Assembly (NCBI GenBank): GCA_946549035.1 | Contig: CAMNQH010000006.1 | Coordinates: 25,121-89,120, forward strand | Reading direction: 5' to 3' | Source: an uncultured Lachnospiraceae bacterium | GTDB taxonomy: Bacteria > Bacillota > Clostridia > Lachnospirales > Lachnospiraceae | Length of the DNA stretch: 64,000 nucleotides | Shown: piece after piece, positions 17,381-25,923 of the stretch | How positions within the stretch are numbered: position 1 is the stretch's first letter | How the letters are laid out: each line of letters begins with the position of its first letter | Notes under the pieces: model-generated | What the model saw: only the letters and a program-made list of their open reading frames with translations | Database searches by the model: none | What the model was told of the DNA's origin: nothing | Made by a program: the position numbers and the translations under genes

Positions 17381-18382
17381 ATGAGCAATTTAGTAACAGA
17401 GCTGACAGAACGGGCAAAGCAAAACCCGAAAAGAGTCGCTTTTCCGGAAACAACAAATCAGGATATTTTAAAAACGGCAGAGCAAGTATACGTGCGCAAA
17501 ATAGGTTATCCTGTTCTGGTGGGAAATCAGGAGGCGATTGAAGCGCTTGCTAAGGAGCAGGGAGTTTCCACGGAAGGTTTTACATATTATGATAATACCA
17601 ATGAAGAATTTCGTGCAGAGCTGGCGAAAGAATATGCTGGCAAATTTAGCGATATTTCTGAAAAAGGAATTATGCGTAAATCCAAAGACCCTGTGAATTG
17701 TGCCATGATTCTGTTAAAGCTGGGAAAAACGGATGCTGTTGCGGCCGGTAAGGATTATTCCACCGGGGACGTGCTGATTTCCGCACAATCAATTGTAGGG
17801 ATGCAGGAAGGTGTAGAAAGCGTATCTTCTCTGGGAATTGCCGACGTACCAGGATTTGAAGGGCCGGAAGGACAGTATTTTGGGATTGCGGATTGTGCCA
17901 TTACGGCGCAGCCGGACGCCAGGGATTTGGCAGGCATCGCGATTGCTTCTGCTGATACCGTAAAAACCCTTCTTGGCTGGGAACCGAGAGTAGCTATGCT
18001 GGCATTTTCTACTTGCGGAAGCGCGGAACACGAATCCATAGATGTGATTCGGGAAGCAATCCAGCTGGTACATGAAAGACGCCCGGATATCAAGGTAGAC
18101 GGAGAATTCCAGTTGGATTCTGCTTTAATACCCAAGGTGGCTGCCAAGAAGGTGCCTCGGGAAAGCGATGTGGCCGGGAAAGCAAACGTTTTGATTTTCC
18201 CCAATTTGCACGCAGGAAATATCGGTGTGAAGCTGATTCAGATTTTTGGCCATGCCAATGCCTATGGGCCGGTGCTTCAGGGCTTTGCGCTTCCGGTTTG
18301 TGATTTTTCCAGAAGCGCTCCGGTGGAGGAGATGCTGGGAAATGTCGCTATGCTGGTAATTCGGGCAGGGGCGGCAAAATAA
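17381..18382 (+). CDS. Phosphate acetyltransferase-family protein (divergent Pta)
   Basis: This 333-aa protein aligns along its length with phosphotransacetylases, which interconvert acyl-CoA and acyl-phosphate. Conserved parts include YFGIADCAITAQPDARDLAG, EPRVAMLAFSTCGSAEHE and NVLIFPNLHAGNIGVKLIQ. Two active-site regions differ from housekeeping Pta. GAAHST is GKDYST here, and the C-terminal SRGC is SRSA. The acyl group may therefore not be acetyl, or the partner thiol may be the adjacent carrier protein instead of CoA. No acetate kinase gene is next to it. It has a GGAGAG ribosome site and its own intergenic region of about 120 bases. Confidence 0.85.
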   Translation: MSNLVTELTERAKQNPKRVAFPETTNQDILKTAEQVYVRKIGYPVLVGNQEAIEALAKEQGVSTEGFTYYDNTNEEFRAELAKEYAGKFSDISEKGIMRKSKDPVNCAMILLKLGKTDAVAAGKDYSTGDVLISAQSIVGMQEGVESVSSLGIADVPGFEGPEGQYFGIADCAITAQPDARDLAGIAIASADTVKTLLGWEPRVAMLAFSTCGSAEHESIDVIREAIQLVHERRPDIKVDGEFQLDSALIPKVAAKKVPRESDVAGKANVLIFPNLHAGNIGVKLIQIFGHANAYGPVLQGFALPVCDFSRSAPVEEMLGNVAMLVIRAGAAK

Positions 18383-18424
18383 GCGCTTTTTGAAACAGAT
18401 TCTTGGATTTTGGGGGTATTGCAG

Positions 18425-18484
18425 TGCAAATGGGTTACGGGACAGTAACCCATTTGTTACTGTCCATAGAAACACCCATTTGCA
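18425..18484 (+). promoter_or_regulatory. Overlapping inverted repeats, possible RNA switch before the OFA transporter gene
   Basis: Three perfect inverted repeats share one 60-base segment. A: TGCAAATGGGT (18425-18435) with ACCCATTTGCA (18474-18484). B: AATGGGTTAC (18429-18438) with GTAACCCATT (18445-18454). C: GGACAGTAAC (18440-18449) with GTTACTGTCC (18456-18465). A and C can form together as a long stem with an inner hairpin, while B competes with both. There is no T-run, so translation control, RNA processing or paired protein-binding sites are more likely than simple termination. Confidence 0.6.
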
Positions 18485-18527
18485 TTGATTTAGTTTAAAC
18501 GTAAGTGACAGAGAGGAGATAATAATT

Positions 18528-19745
18528 ATGAAATCATTGAATCGCTGGGTATATGCGGTGATTGGCGTCATTGTCCTGCTGCTGGCGGGACTGGTGTATG
18601 CATGGTCCGTAATATCCAAATCGATTGCCGCAACGTTTCCTGACTGGAGCGCCGCGCAGCTTTCGCTGACCTTTACCATTGTAATGGCTATGTTTTGTGT
18701 AGGATGTCTGATTGCCGGGATTCTGGCAAAAAAAGTCAGTCCCAAGTTGTATGTTATGCTCTCCGGTATTTTGTTTTTGGCGGGCTTTTTCATTGCAGCG
18801 GCTACAAATGGTTCTCCCGTTTTGCTTTATATCGGCTTCGGCGTACTCTGCGGCCTGGGAGCTGGATTTGCTTATAATGCAGTAATGAGTACCATGTCCT
18901 CCTGGTTTCCGGATAAGCAGGGATTGATTTCCGGTATTCTACTTATGGGATTTGGTCTCAGCAGTTTTATTATCGGTAAAGTATTTGCAGCAGTGGCGCC
19001 TCCCGACGGTGAGGTGGCTTTATGGAGAAATACCTTCCGGGTAATGGCAGTGGTCATTTTTGCAATTATGGTGGTTTGCAGCTTTTTCTTTGTAAAGCCG
19101 GGAGAAGATTTTGTTCCTCCTGCCGCTTCCAAAAAGAAAGCGGCCCGGGAACCGGCTTCCGATATTACTTCTGCTCAGATGGTAAAAAAAGTATCCTTCT
19201 GGCTGTACTATGTTTGGGCGATTTTAATTAGCGCGGCAGGTCTCGCACTGGTATCTCAGGCCAGTGGGATTGCCAGTGAAGTAGGCAGCGGGGTGTCTCC
19301 GGGGAATATTGCCACGGTAGTGGGCCTGGTATCTATTTTTAACGGCATCGGCCGCGTATTTTTCGGTACGCTGTTTGATAAAAAGGGATATCAGCTTACC
19401 ATGATTTTAGATATGATTGTGTTTATAGCGGCAGGAGCGATTTTAATACTGGCGTTATCTACCGGAAATTTTGTATTTATTGTTATTGGCTTTATTGTGG
19501 GCGGATTTGCATACGGCGGTGTAACGCCTACCAATTCCGCGATTATCAGTGACTTTTTTGGAAGAACGAATTATCCTATGAACTTTTCACTGATTAATAC
19601 CAACTTGATTATTGCGTCTTTTGCTTCTACCATTGCCGGGAGATTGTATGATGCAAGTCAATCTTATATGTCGACTATTTTCATGATGATTGGTGTAACA
19701 GTAGTTGGATTTGTGGTATTTCTGGGGATTCGCAGACCAAAATAA
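18528..19745 (+). CDS. MFS transporter, oxalate/formate antiporter (OFA)-like family
   Basis: This 405-aa protein has twelve predicted transmembrane helices and the OFA start pattern (NRWVYAVIGVIVLLLAGLVYAWSV). OFA members exchange or import small carboxylates such as oxalate, formate, lactate or pyruvate. The central cytoplasmic loop (about 200-220) is basic, with KKKAAREPAS. The gene has a GAGAGGAG site and lies downstream of overlapping inverted repeats. It is followed 14 bases later by a 2-hydroxyacid dehydrogenase gene. Together they suggest uptake and reduction or oxidation of a 2-oxo or 2-hydroxy acid. The substrate is inferred only. Confidence 0.87.
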   Translation: MKSLNRWVYAVIGVIVLLLAGLVYAWSVISKSIAATFPDWSAAQLSLTFTIVMAMFCVGCLIAGILAKKVSPKLYVMLSGILFLAGFFIAAATNGSPVLLYIGFGVLCGLGAGFAYNAVMSTMSSWFPDKQGLISGILLMGFGLSSFIIGKVFAAVAPPDGEVALWRNTFRVMAVVIFAIMVVCSFFFVKPGEDFVPPAASKKKAAREPASDITSAQMVKKVSFWLYYVWAILISAAGLALVSQASGIASEVGSGVSPGNIATVVGLVSIFNGIGRVFFGTLFDKKGYQLTMILDMIVFIAAGAILILALSTGNFVFIVIGFIVGGFAYGGVTPTNSAIISDFFGRTNYPMNFSLINTNLIIASFASTIAGRLYDASQSYMSTIFMMIGVTVVGFVVFLGIRRPK

Positions 19746-19759
19746 CAATAGGAGAGTCT

Positions 19760-20701
19760 ATGAAGATTGTATTTTTAGATGCAAAAACCATTGGCGAGGA
19801 TATGGATTTAAGTGGTTTTGAACGTTTTGGAGAAGTTGTGCGTTATGGATTTTCCACTCCGGAGGAAGCCCGGGAGCGGATGAGAGACGCTGATATAGCC
19901 ATTTTAAATAAAATTCCTGTGAATGAAAGTACTGTGGGAGAGGCAAATCAGCTGAAGCTGGTTTGCGTCACTGCCACAGGCACCGATAATCTGGACAAAG
20001 AGTATTTGGCCTATAGAGGCATTGCCTGGAGAAATGTAGCAGGATATTCTACAGAGACAGTGGCCCAGCATACGTTTGCCATGCTATTTTATTTGACTGA
20101 GAAACTGCACTACTATGATGAATATGTCAAAAGCGGGAAATATGCGGGAGACGTTATGTTTACTCATTTTGATAATCTGTTTCATGAGATTTATGGAAAG
20201 ACCTGGGGGATTATCGGAATGGGAGCCATTGGAAGACGTGTGGCTGATATTGCAAAGCTGTTTGGCTGCCGTGTGATTTACTATTCTACCTCTGGAAAGA
20301 ATCATCAAAAGGGGTATGAGCGAGTAGAGCTGGACGCGCTTCTTGCTGATTCTGATGTTGTATCGGTACATGCCCCGCTGAATGAAGCTACTCGGGGGCT
20401 GATGAATCGGGAAACCTTTTCCAAAATGAAGAAAGAAAGTATTTTCTTGAATCTTGGACGCGGCCCAATTGTGGTGGAGGAGGATTTGAAGGAAGCCTTG
20501 GAGCAGGGAAGCATTGCCGGGGCAGGTTTGGACGTATTATCCCAGGAACCTATGAGTCCCGAAAATCCATTGCTGGAAATTCAGGACAGTTCCCGGCTAT
20601 TGATTACGCCCCATATTGCATGGGCCAGCATAGAGGCACGTACCCGTTTGATGAAGACCATCGAAGACCAGGTGGAAGAATTTATAACGCAAATAAAATA
20701 A
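19760..20701 (+). CDS. D-2-hydroxyacid dehydrogenase (NAD-dependent)
   Basis: This 313-aa cytoplasmic oxidoreductase has the Rossmann motif GIIGMGAIGRRVADIAKLFG, the substrate Arg in NLGRGPIVVEEDL, the Glu in LSQEPM and the catalytic His in ITPHIAWAS. Family members reduce 2-oxo acids (hydroxypyruvate, glyoxylate, pyruvate and others) to D-2-hydroxy acids. It sits 14 bases after the OFA-type transporter gene with an AGGAGAG site, so both are on one transcript. The exact substrate is not readable from sequence. Its + strand terminator lies inside the convergent downstream gene. Confidence 0.92.
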   Translation: MKIVFLDAKTIGEDMDLSGFERFGEVVRYGFSTPEEARERMRDADIAILNKIPVNESTVGEANQLKLVCVTATGTDNLDKEYLAYRGIAWRNVAGYSTETVAQHTFAMLFYLTEKLHYYDEYVKSGKYAGDVMFTHFDNLFHEIYGKTWGIIGMGAIGRRVADIAKLFGCRVIYYSTSGKNHQKGYERVELDALLADSDVVSVHAPLNEATRGLMNRETFSKMKKESIFLNLGRGPIVVEEDLKEALEQGSIAGAGLDVLSQEPMSPENPLLEIQDSSRLLITPHIAWASIEARTRLMKTIEDQVEEFITQIK

Positions 20702-20713
20702 GCTCTATATTTC

Positions 20714-21667
20714 TTATAATTCCAAGCCGGAGTGATAAGACTGGTTCCCCAGGGAATCTAAAATTTTTATCAGACGCAGTTTTGCTGCGTCTGAATGTTT
20801 TTTTGTTAAAAACAAACGGTAGAGACGAGGAAGAAGATTGGCATATTCTTTTTGCGCCTGTTCCATCAGGTCAAAGAAGGAATCCTGAGAAACCAGATCC
20901 TCATCCCAAGGATTGCGCCATGGACGGTGCAGCAGGTTCAGAGGGTCTGCATAAAATTGCAGATAATCGCTGCTAACCATAGGAGACAGAACCGGGTATC
21001 CCACCGTCATAGCTTCTATTTTCCGAAACAGCGCTTTTTTCTGGCCGCGGCGGTCGTGAAGCAGCCGGGTGCCAAGCTGCATGGAACGGATAGCAAGGCG
21101 CATAATGGCAGGGCTTACGGCCTGTTGTGGGTAAGTAACGGCATAAACGTAATATAAAATAGTTGTGATAGTGCGAAGCTCCAGCCTGGTAAGGAGAATG
21201 GTGGATTCCTTGCGGAAGGCAGAGGGAGTTTTTTTCTTGTAAAAACTTAGAAGCTCCGCGTCGATATCAGTTTCCAGGTTCATATGATCTCCGTAATAGG
21301 AGGGAAGATCCTCGCGGTAATGGGTGCGCCAGTAGATATATGGATGACAGCGGCAGTCCAAAATATAATGTCCTAAAAAACCCATAATATAAGCTTGGGC
21401 AATGGCCGATTCTTTTTTGTCAGGAAACAGGTTCCGGCTTTCGATAAGGGCGGAAAGGAATTTCCCGGTGGCTTCATTGTGGGCGATGGAACCGATATTT
21501 CTTCCGTGTATAAGATAGGATGGAAGAAAATAGAAAAAAATATCGGGCCCCTGCAGTCCTAGGCTAAAGGCTGCGTGGTGGTCAAAAATATTTTTCTTCA
21601 TAATGTCGTTTTTCATGGCGTGGTAAGCGTTCACACCAAATAGGTAGTGGGTTGTAAAGCCAGGCAT
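20714..21667 (-). CDS. Zinc-dependent phospholipase C family protein
   Basis: This 317-aa protein has the histidine-rich pattern of the Zn_dep_PLPC family (PF00882). It starts with MPGFTTHYLFG, followed by DHHAAFSLGLQGPDIFFY, HGRNIGSIAHNE and FLGHYILDCRCHPYIYW. His and Asp at these places bind metal in the family. There is no signal peptide, so an intracellular role is more likely than a secreted toxin-like one. Clostridia often carry such proteins without known function. Its last 30 codons contain the intrinsic terminator of the convergent dehydrogenase gene. Confidence 0.85.
   Translation of the reverse strand: MPGFTTHYLFGVNAYHAMKNDIMKKNIFDHHAAFSLGLQGPDIFFYFLPSYLIHGRNIGSIAHNEATGKFLSALIESRNLFPDKKESAIAQAYIMGFLGHYILDCRCHPYIYWRTHYREDLPSYYGDHMNLETDIDAELLSFYKKKTPSAFRKESTILLTRLELRTITTILYYVYAVTYPQQAVSPAIMRLAIRSMQLGTRLLHDRRGQKKALFRKIEAMTVGYPVLSPMVSSDYLQFYADPLNLLHRPWRNPWDEDLVSQDSFFDLMEQAQKEYANLLPRLYRLFLTKKHSDAAKLRLIKILDSLGNQSYHSGLEL
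20771..20804 (+). terminator. Intrinsic terminator of the dehydrogenase gene, embedded in the convergent CDS
   Basis: CAGACGCAG, a short TTTTG loop and CTGCGTCTG form a perfect 9-bp stem, then AATG and seven T. It lies 70 bases after the dehydrogenase stop but inside the coding end of the minus-strand phospholipase-like gene. Confidence 0.8.
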
Positions 21668-21769
21668 ACAAGATCTTCCTTTCTTGTTTTAGAAATTTTC
21701 TTATTTTATTATACCAAATTTTTTCAAAAAACAAATAGAATGGAATTAAAAAGGAAAAATAATTCCTAC

Positions 21770-21798
21770 TTGCACTTATGGAGAGTGAAAGCTATAAT
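21770..21798 (+). promoter_or_regulatory. Promoter of the purine permease gene
   Basis: TTGCAC (21770-21775) and TATAAT (21793-21798) are 17 bases apart. The leader is only about 32 bases, so there is no room for a purine riboswitch. Confidence 0.8.
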
Positions 21799-21836
21799 GA
21801 GAAAGTATTATTTGTATATCACAAAGGAGAGTAAAT

Positions 21837-23207
21837 ATGAATTTTTTTGAAAAAGTGTTCCATTTGAAGGAACATAACACAGGCTTGCGGACAGAGGTAA
21901 TTGCTGGCGTTACTACCTTTATGACAATGGCCTATATTTTGGCTGTAAACCCTAATATTTTGTCAGAGGCCGGAATGGACCGGGGCGCGGTATTTACAGC
22001 GACGGCTTTGGCGTCGTTTTTGGCTACTTGTCTCATGGCGCTTTTATCTAATTATCCGTTTGTATTGGCTCCTGGGATGGGGCTGAATGCTTATTTTGCC
22101 TATACGGTGGTTATTGGCATGGGATTTTCCTGGCAGGAGGCGTTAGCGGCTGTTTTTGTGGAAGGCATTATTTTTATTATTTTGTCTTTGACGAATGTGC
22201 GGGAAGCGATTTTTAATGCGATTCCCATGAATCTAAAACATGCGGTATCTGTGGGAATCGGGTTATTTATTGCCTTTATCGGTTTGCAGAATGCTAAAAT
22301 CGTAGTGGATTCTTCTACCCTGGTTACGGTGTTTTCTTTTAAGGACTCTGTGCAGGCAGGGACGTTCCAGACAGAAGGGATTACAGTATTACTGGCTCTA
22401 ATTGGAATTTTGCTTACGGCAATATTATTAGTAAGAAATGTCAAAGGCAATATACTGTGGGGAATTTTGATTACCTGGATATTAGGTATTTTCTGTCAGC
22501 TTGTGGGATTGTATGTGCCAAACCCGGACAATGGCTGGTTCAGCCTGATTCCCGATTTTAGCGGCGGGATTTCCGTGCCCAGTCTTGCGCCTACGTTTTT
22601 CCATATGGATTTTTCCCGGGTGCTTAGTATGGACTTTGTTATCATTATGTTTGCATTTTTGTTTGTAGACTTGTTTGATACGTTAGGAACGCTGATTGGC
22701 GTTGCTTCTAAGGCGGACATGCTGGATCAAGAGGGCAAGCTGCCCAAGATTAAAGGCGCTTTAATGGCGGATGCGGTAGGAACCAGTGCGGGAGCTATGT
22801 TGGGAACCTCTACGGTGACAACATTTGTGGAGAGCGCTTCCGGTGTATCAGAGGGAGGACGTACGGGACTGACCGGATTGGTATCTGCAATATTATTTGC
22901 CTTGTCTTTGCTTTTGTCTCCGATTTTCTTGGCCATTCCCTCCTTTGCCACGGCGCCGGCTCTGGTGATTGTGGGATTCTTGATGCTGACTTCCATTACG
23001 AAGATAGATTTCAAGGATTATACGGAGGCCATTCCGGCTTTTATCTGTATTATGGCCATGCCCTTTATGTATAGTATTTCTGAAGGAATTGCCATGGGGG
23101 TTATCACCTATGTGGTGGTGAAGGCAGCGTCTGGAAAAGGGAAGACCGTAACGCCCCTGATGTATGTGCTGGCAGTGTTGTTTATTTTAAAATATATTCT
23201 TTTGTAA
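21837..23207 (+). CDS. NCS2/AzgA-family purine permease
   Basis: This 456-aa protein has twelve to fourteen predicted membrane helices and belongs to the AzgA/PbuG branch of nucleobase permeases. Family landmarks are EVIAGVTTFMTMAYILAVNP at the N-terminus, FVLAPGMGLNAYFAYTVV, and LFDTLGTLIGVASKADMLD. Members take up hypoxanthine, guanine or adenine with protons. The ATG at 21837 follows AAAGGAG. An upstream in-frame reading from 21647 is in another frame and is not used. The HTH-TPR regulator gene starts three bases after its stop and could be co-expressed. Confidence 0.93.
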   Translation: MNFFEKVFHLKEHNTGLRTEVIAGVTTFMTMAYILAVNPNILSEAGMDRGAVFTATALASFLATCLMALLSNYPFVLAPGMGLNAYFAYTVVIGMGFSWQEALAAVFVEGIIFIILSLTNVREAIFNAIPMNLKHAVSVGIGLFIAFIGLQNAKIVVDSSTLVTVFSFKDSVQAGTFQTEGITVLLALIGILLTAILLVRNVKGNILWGILITWILGIFCQLVGLYVPNPDNGWFSLIPDFSGGISVPSLAPTFFHMDFSRVLSMDFVIIMFAFLFVDLFDTLGTLIGVASKADMLDQEGKLPKIKGALMADAVGTSAGAMLGTSTVTTFVESASGVSEGGRTGLTGLVSAILFALSLLLSPIFLAIPSFATAPALVIVGFLMLTSITKIDFKDYTEAIPAFICIMAMPFMYSISEGIAMGVITYVVVKAASGKGKTVTPLMYVLAVLFILKYILL

Positions 23208-23210
23208 GAG

Positions 23211-24455
23211 ATGGGAAGAAGAAAAGGAAGCGATGTTTCTCCAGGGATGACGTCTCAAAAAGAACGGGACGCTATGCTGACGGGAGCTTTGCTGCGGATG
23301 GAGCGGATACGTCAGGGAAGAGGGCAGAAATACGTCTGTTTTGGAATCTGCGTTCCTTCTTATCTGAGCAAGATTGAACGGGGGATGGCATATGCGGATC
23401 CTGCTCTGGCAGCAGAATTATTTGGGCGTTTGGGAATTCGCTATGAGACAGATATATCTGTGCTGGAACGTTTTCGGGAAGCTATGGAGGAATATTTTTA
23501 CCGATTGAATTATCATTTGAATACGGAAGAAATTTACCGGAAATGGAAGGAAAAGGACCAGGAGCTTTCTTACAGTCCTTTGGCCATTGAATGGCTCCTG
23601 GTGAAAGGCTTTGAAGGGAAGAAGGTTTCTGATTTACTGGGGAGTCTCTGGGAGGCGATGGATCAAAAACAGCAGGCTTATGGCAATTTGCTTCTGTGGA
23701 GACAGAATCCCAGAGCGGCGGATGGGATTGACCGCTGTAAGGCGGCCTGCCAGGTATTGGGCAGCGCTTTTGCCATGGACTATCTGTGTATGGCTTACTT
23801 TGAGCAGGGGGATTATGCGGCTGTACATTGCATGGAAAACAAGGCGGTAGCCGTTGCTGTAGAAGAGGGGAATACCTGGCAGCTAGCAGATTATTTTTAT
23901 CTGAATGGGACAGCGTATGCCTGCCTGAATATGGAAGAGATGATGATGACGTATTACGAGCGGAGCATTCGTTTGCTGCAAAATACCGGGTGGAGCAATG
24001 AGCTGGCGGATCTATACTATAACATTGGAGCTACATGTATCAGCCTGCAAAAGTATGAGAAAGCCTGGGAGTATCTGGAGAAGGCCAAGCAGGTTTCCGG
24101 GGAGGACGGGGTATCGGTACTCCATAAGAAAGCCATTGTGCAAATAAGAACCGGAAGAGTTTCCCAAGGCCAGGTAATTTTGGAGCGTTTAAGAAAGCTC
24201 CTGGAACAGGAAGCTCTAACGGAATCCGGGGACTGGCTCAAATATGAGGAAGCCTGTATGGAGTGCCAGAAGGATTTTTTAAGCGACCCTGCATATCTTG
24301 TGCTTTTGGAACGGTTGATTGCCGTATTGGAACAAGAGCGTCATCCAGGACATCTTTATTTTTATAAGGATGTAATTGTGGAAGCTTATAAGAAACAGCG
24401 GAAGTATAAAAAGGCATTGGAATTTGAGGAGAGATTACGCAGTATTTCTTTTTAA
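23211..24455 (+). CDS. Helix-turn-helix regulator with TPR repeats
   Basis: This 414-aa protein starts with an XRE-like helix-turn-helix (GALLRMERIRQGRGQKYVCFG, then VPSYLSKIERGMAYADP). About 300 residues of helical repeats follow, including clear TPR-like units (NELADLYYNIGATCISLQKYEKAWEYLEKA). The arrangement is that of RRNPP regulators (PlcR, PrgX, Rgg, NprR), whose TPR part binds signalling peptides. No small signal-peptide gene is obvious next to it, so a peptide ligand is only possible. The ATG at 23211 has a poor ribosome site and may rely on coupling to the permease gene. The next gene, an MFS exporter, may be a target. Confidence 0.82.
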   Translation: MGRRKGSDVSPGMTSQKERDAMLTGALLRMERIRQGRGQKYVCFGICVPSYLSKIERGMAYADPALAAELFGRLGIRYETDISVLERFREAMEEYFYRLNYHLNTEEIYRKWKEKDQELSYSPLAIEWLLVKGFEGKKVSDLLGSLWEAMDQKQQAYGNLLLWRQNPRAADGIDRCKAACQVLGSAFAMDYLCMAYFEQGDYAAVHCMENKAVAVAVEEGNTWQLADYFYLNGTAYACLNMEEMMMTYYERSIRLLQNTGWSNELADLYYNIGATCISLQKYEKAWEYLEKAKQVSGEDGVSVLHKKAIVQIRTGRVSQGQVILERLRKLLEQEALTESGDWLKYEEACMECQKDFLSDPAYLVLLERLIAVLEQERHPGHLYFYKDVIVEAYKKQRKYKKALEFEERLRSISF

Positions 24456-24474
24456 GAGATACTGCGTAATTTTT
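24435..24474 (+). terminator. Intrinsic terminator overlapping the 3' end of the HTH-TPR gene
   Basis: TTACGCAGTAT and ATACTGCGTAA are a perfect 11-bp stem, followed by TTTTT. The left arm encodes the last residues of the regulator and the stop codon is in the loop. Confidence 0.85.
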
Positions 24475-24497
24475 ATTTATAACAACAAAATGTTCCG

Positions 24498-24590
24498 AAA
24501 ATAAGTGGATAAGTACACGTAACATATAAAAATAAGTGGATAATTTCCCATTCGAAAGGGTTTTGCAAGAATAAAAAGATCCTTTAAAAT
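24498..24590 (+). promoter_or_regulatory. Promoter of the MFS gene with two 15-bp direct repeats
   Basis: AAAATAAGTGGATAA occurs twice, at 24498-24512 and 24529-24543, exactly 31 bases apart (about three helix turns). They precede TTGCAA (24563-24568) and TAAAAT (24585-24590), spaced 16. The repeats look like a binding site for a dimeric activator, plausibly the HTH-TPR protein upstream. Confidence 0.6.
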
Positions 24591-24625
24591 AGAATTACAT
24601 AAGGATCACGTAAGGGGGAATTCTG

Positions 24626-25888
24626 ATGAAAGAAAAAAGAGGACAACATAACTTATGGAGTAAAGATTTTTCTTGTATTACCGGAGCGACGATTTTATCG
24701 GCTATCGGAGGAGAGGCTATGAGCTTGCCGGTGAGCCTTCTGGTATTCGACGAAACAAAGTCTACCTTGTTGGCCGCATTATTGATGGTATGCGGGCTGT
24801 TGCCGGATGTATTGATTCCTGTTCTGGCAGCGCCCTTTATTGATAAGGGCGGAAAGAAAAAGTGGATTGTAGGGATGGATGTGTTGCTGGCTGTTGTATA
24901 TGGGGCTATGGGGGTATGGGTTAGCAGCCATTCATTTTCCTATGGATTATACCTGGCGTTTACTCTGGTGGTTGGGACTATTTCTGTGCTCTATCGGCTG
25001 GCTTATCAGGCCTGGTATCCAAACCTGATTCCTGTCGGGTTGGAACAAAAAGGCTATGCGGTGAGTTCCATGATCTATCCCACCGTAGTCATTGTGATGG
25101 CTCCGGCAGCAGCTTTTTTGTATGAAAGTGTTTCCATGGGCATGATTTTTGGGATGGTCAGTATATTTGCTTTGCTATCAGTGGGAATAGAATCCTGCAT
25201 TGGAGAAAAACAAAAATATAAAGAAAATGAGAAAAATGAGGCATATTCTCTCCGTCAGTATCTGTTAGATATTCGGGAAGGAATTGATTATTTGAAGCAG
25301 GAAAAGGGAATCCGTAATATCTATACTTATATGAGTATTACCAATGGAGCGTCTGAGGGCGTGGGAATTCTTACCCAGGCGTATTACCAGACGCAGCCCT
25401 GGCTTACGGTTACGATGCTGGGGTGCCTGAAAAGTGCGGAAATGATTGGACGGGCCATGGGAGGTTTGCTGCAGTATAAAAAAGAGATTCCGGCGGAAAA
25501 AAGGTATTTATTTACCAAATGCGTATATCTTTTTTATGATTGGATGGATGCGCTGCTGCTGTTTATGCCTTATCCTTTGATGGTGCTGAACCGGTTTCTA
25601 TGCGGAGGGCTGGGTATTAGCAGCGCTACTGTCCGGGAGACGGCGGTACAGTCTTATTTGCCGGAGCAGATGCGGGCTCGGGTAAACGCGTTTTTTGATG
25701 TGGCGTTTGCGGTGAGCGGGACGGTTTGCCATATGCTGGCAGGAGTTTTGGGTCAGATCATGCCTTTTCGGGCAGCGGCTTTGCTGCTGGGAATGTTTAC
25801 CTTTGGCAGCGCATTGTTTTGGATTGTGCGTCCAGGCGCGGTAAACCGGAGGGTGTATGAGGCGAAGAGAGAGGGTGGAGGAGAGTAG
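24626..25888 (+). CDS. MFS transporter, drug-exporter-like (DHA3 type)
   Basis: This 420-aa protein has twelve predicted helices. It resembles the DHA3 group of major facilitator exporters (macrolide-efflux-like): LWSKDFSCITGATILSAIGGEAMSLPVSLLVFDETKS at the start, and a C-terminal half with EQMRARVNAFFDVAFAVSG. These usually export drugs or metabolites by proton exchange. The ATG at 24626 has a strong AAGGGGGA site. Regulation by the preceding HTH-TPR protein through the direct repeats is a plausible inference. The substrate is unknown. Confidence 0.85.
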   Translation: MKEKRGQHNLWSKDFSCITGATILSAIGGEAMSLPVSLLVFDETKSTLLAALLMVCGLLPDVLIPVLAAPFIDKGGKKKWIVGMDVLLAVVYGAMGVWVSSHSFSYGLYLAFTLVVGTISVLYRLAYQAWYPNLIPVGLEQKGYAVSSMIYPTVVIVMAPAAAFLYESVSMGMIFGMVSIFALLSVGIESCIGEKQKYKENEKNEAYSLRQYLLDIREGIDYLKQEKGIRNIYTYMSITNGASEGVGILTQAYYQTQPWLTVTMLGCLKSAEMIGRAMGGLLQYKKEIPAEKRYLFTKCVYLFYDWMDALLLFMPYPLMVLNRFLCGGLGISSATVRETAVQSYLPEQMRARVNAFFDVAFAVSGTVCHMLAGVLGQIMPFRAAALLLGMFTFGSALFWIVRPGAVNRRVYEAKREGGGE

Positions 25889-25923
25889 ATAGTGTTTGTT
25901 GTATGTACGCGACTAAAAAGCGG

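Noticed and set aside
18125..18793. Minus-strand frame of 222 residues across pta and the transporter gene
   Set aside because: It crosses two well-supported plus-strand genes and the inverted-repeat region and shows no family features.
21799..21836. Purine riboswitch before the NCS2 permease gene
   Set aside because: Only about 32 bases separate the promoter from the start codon, too short for the aptamer.
24626..25888. MFS gene as a specific macrolide-resistance determinant
   Set aside because: Only general DHA3-type similarity is visible; substrate cannot be assigned from sequence.
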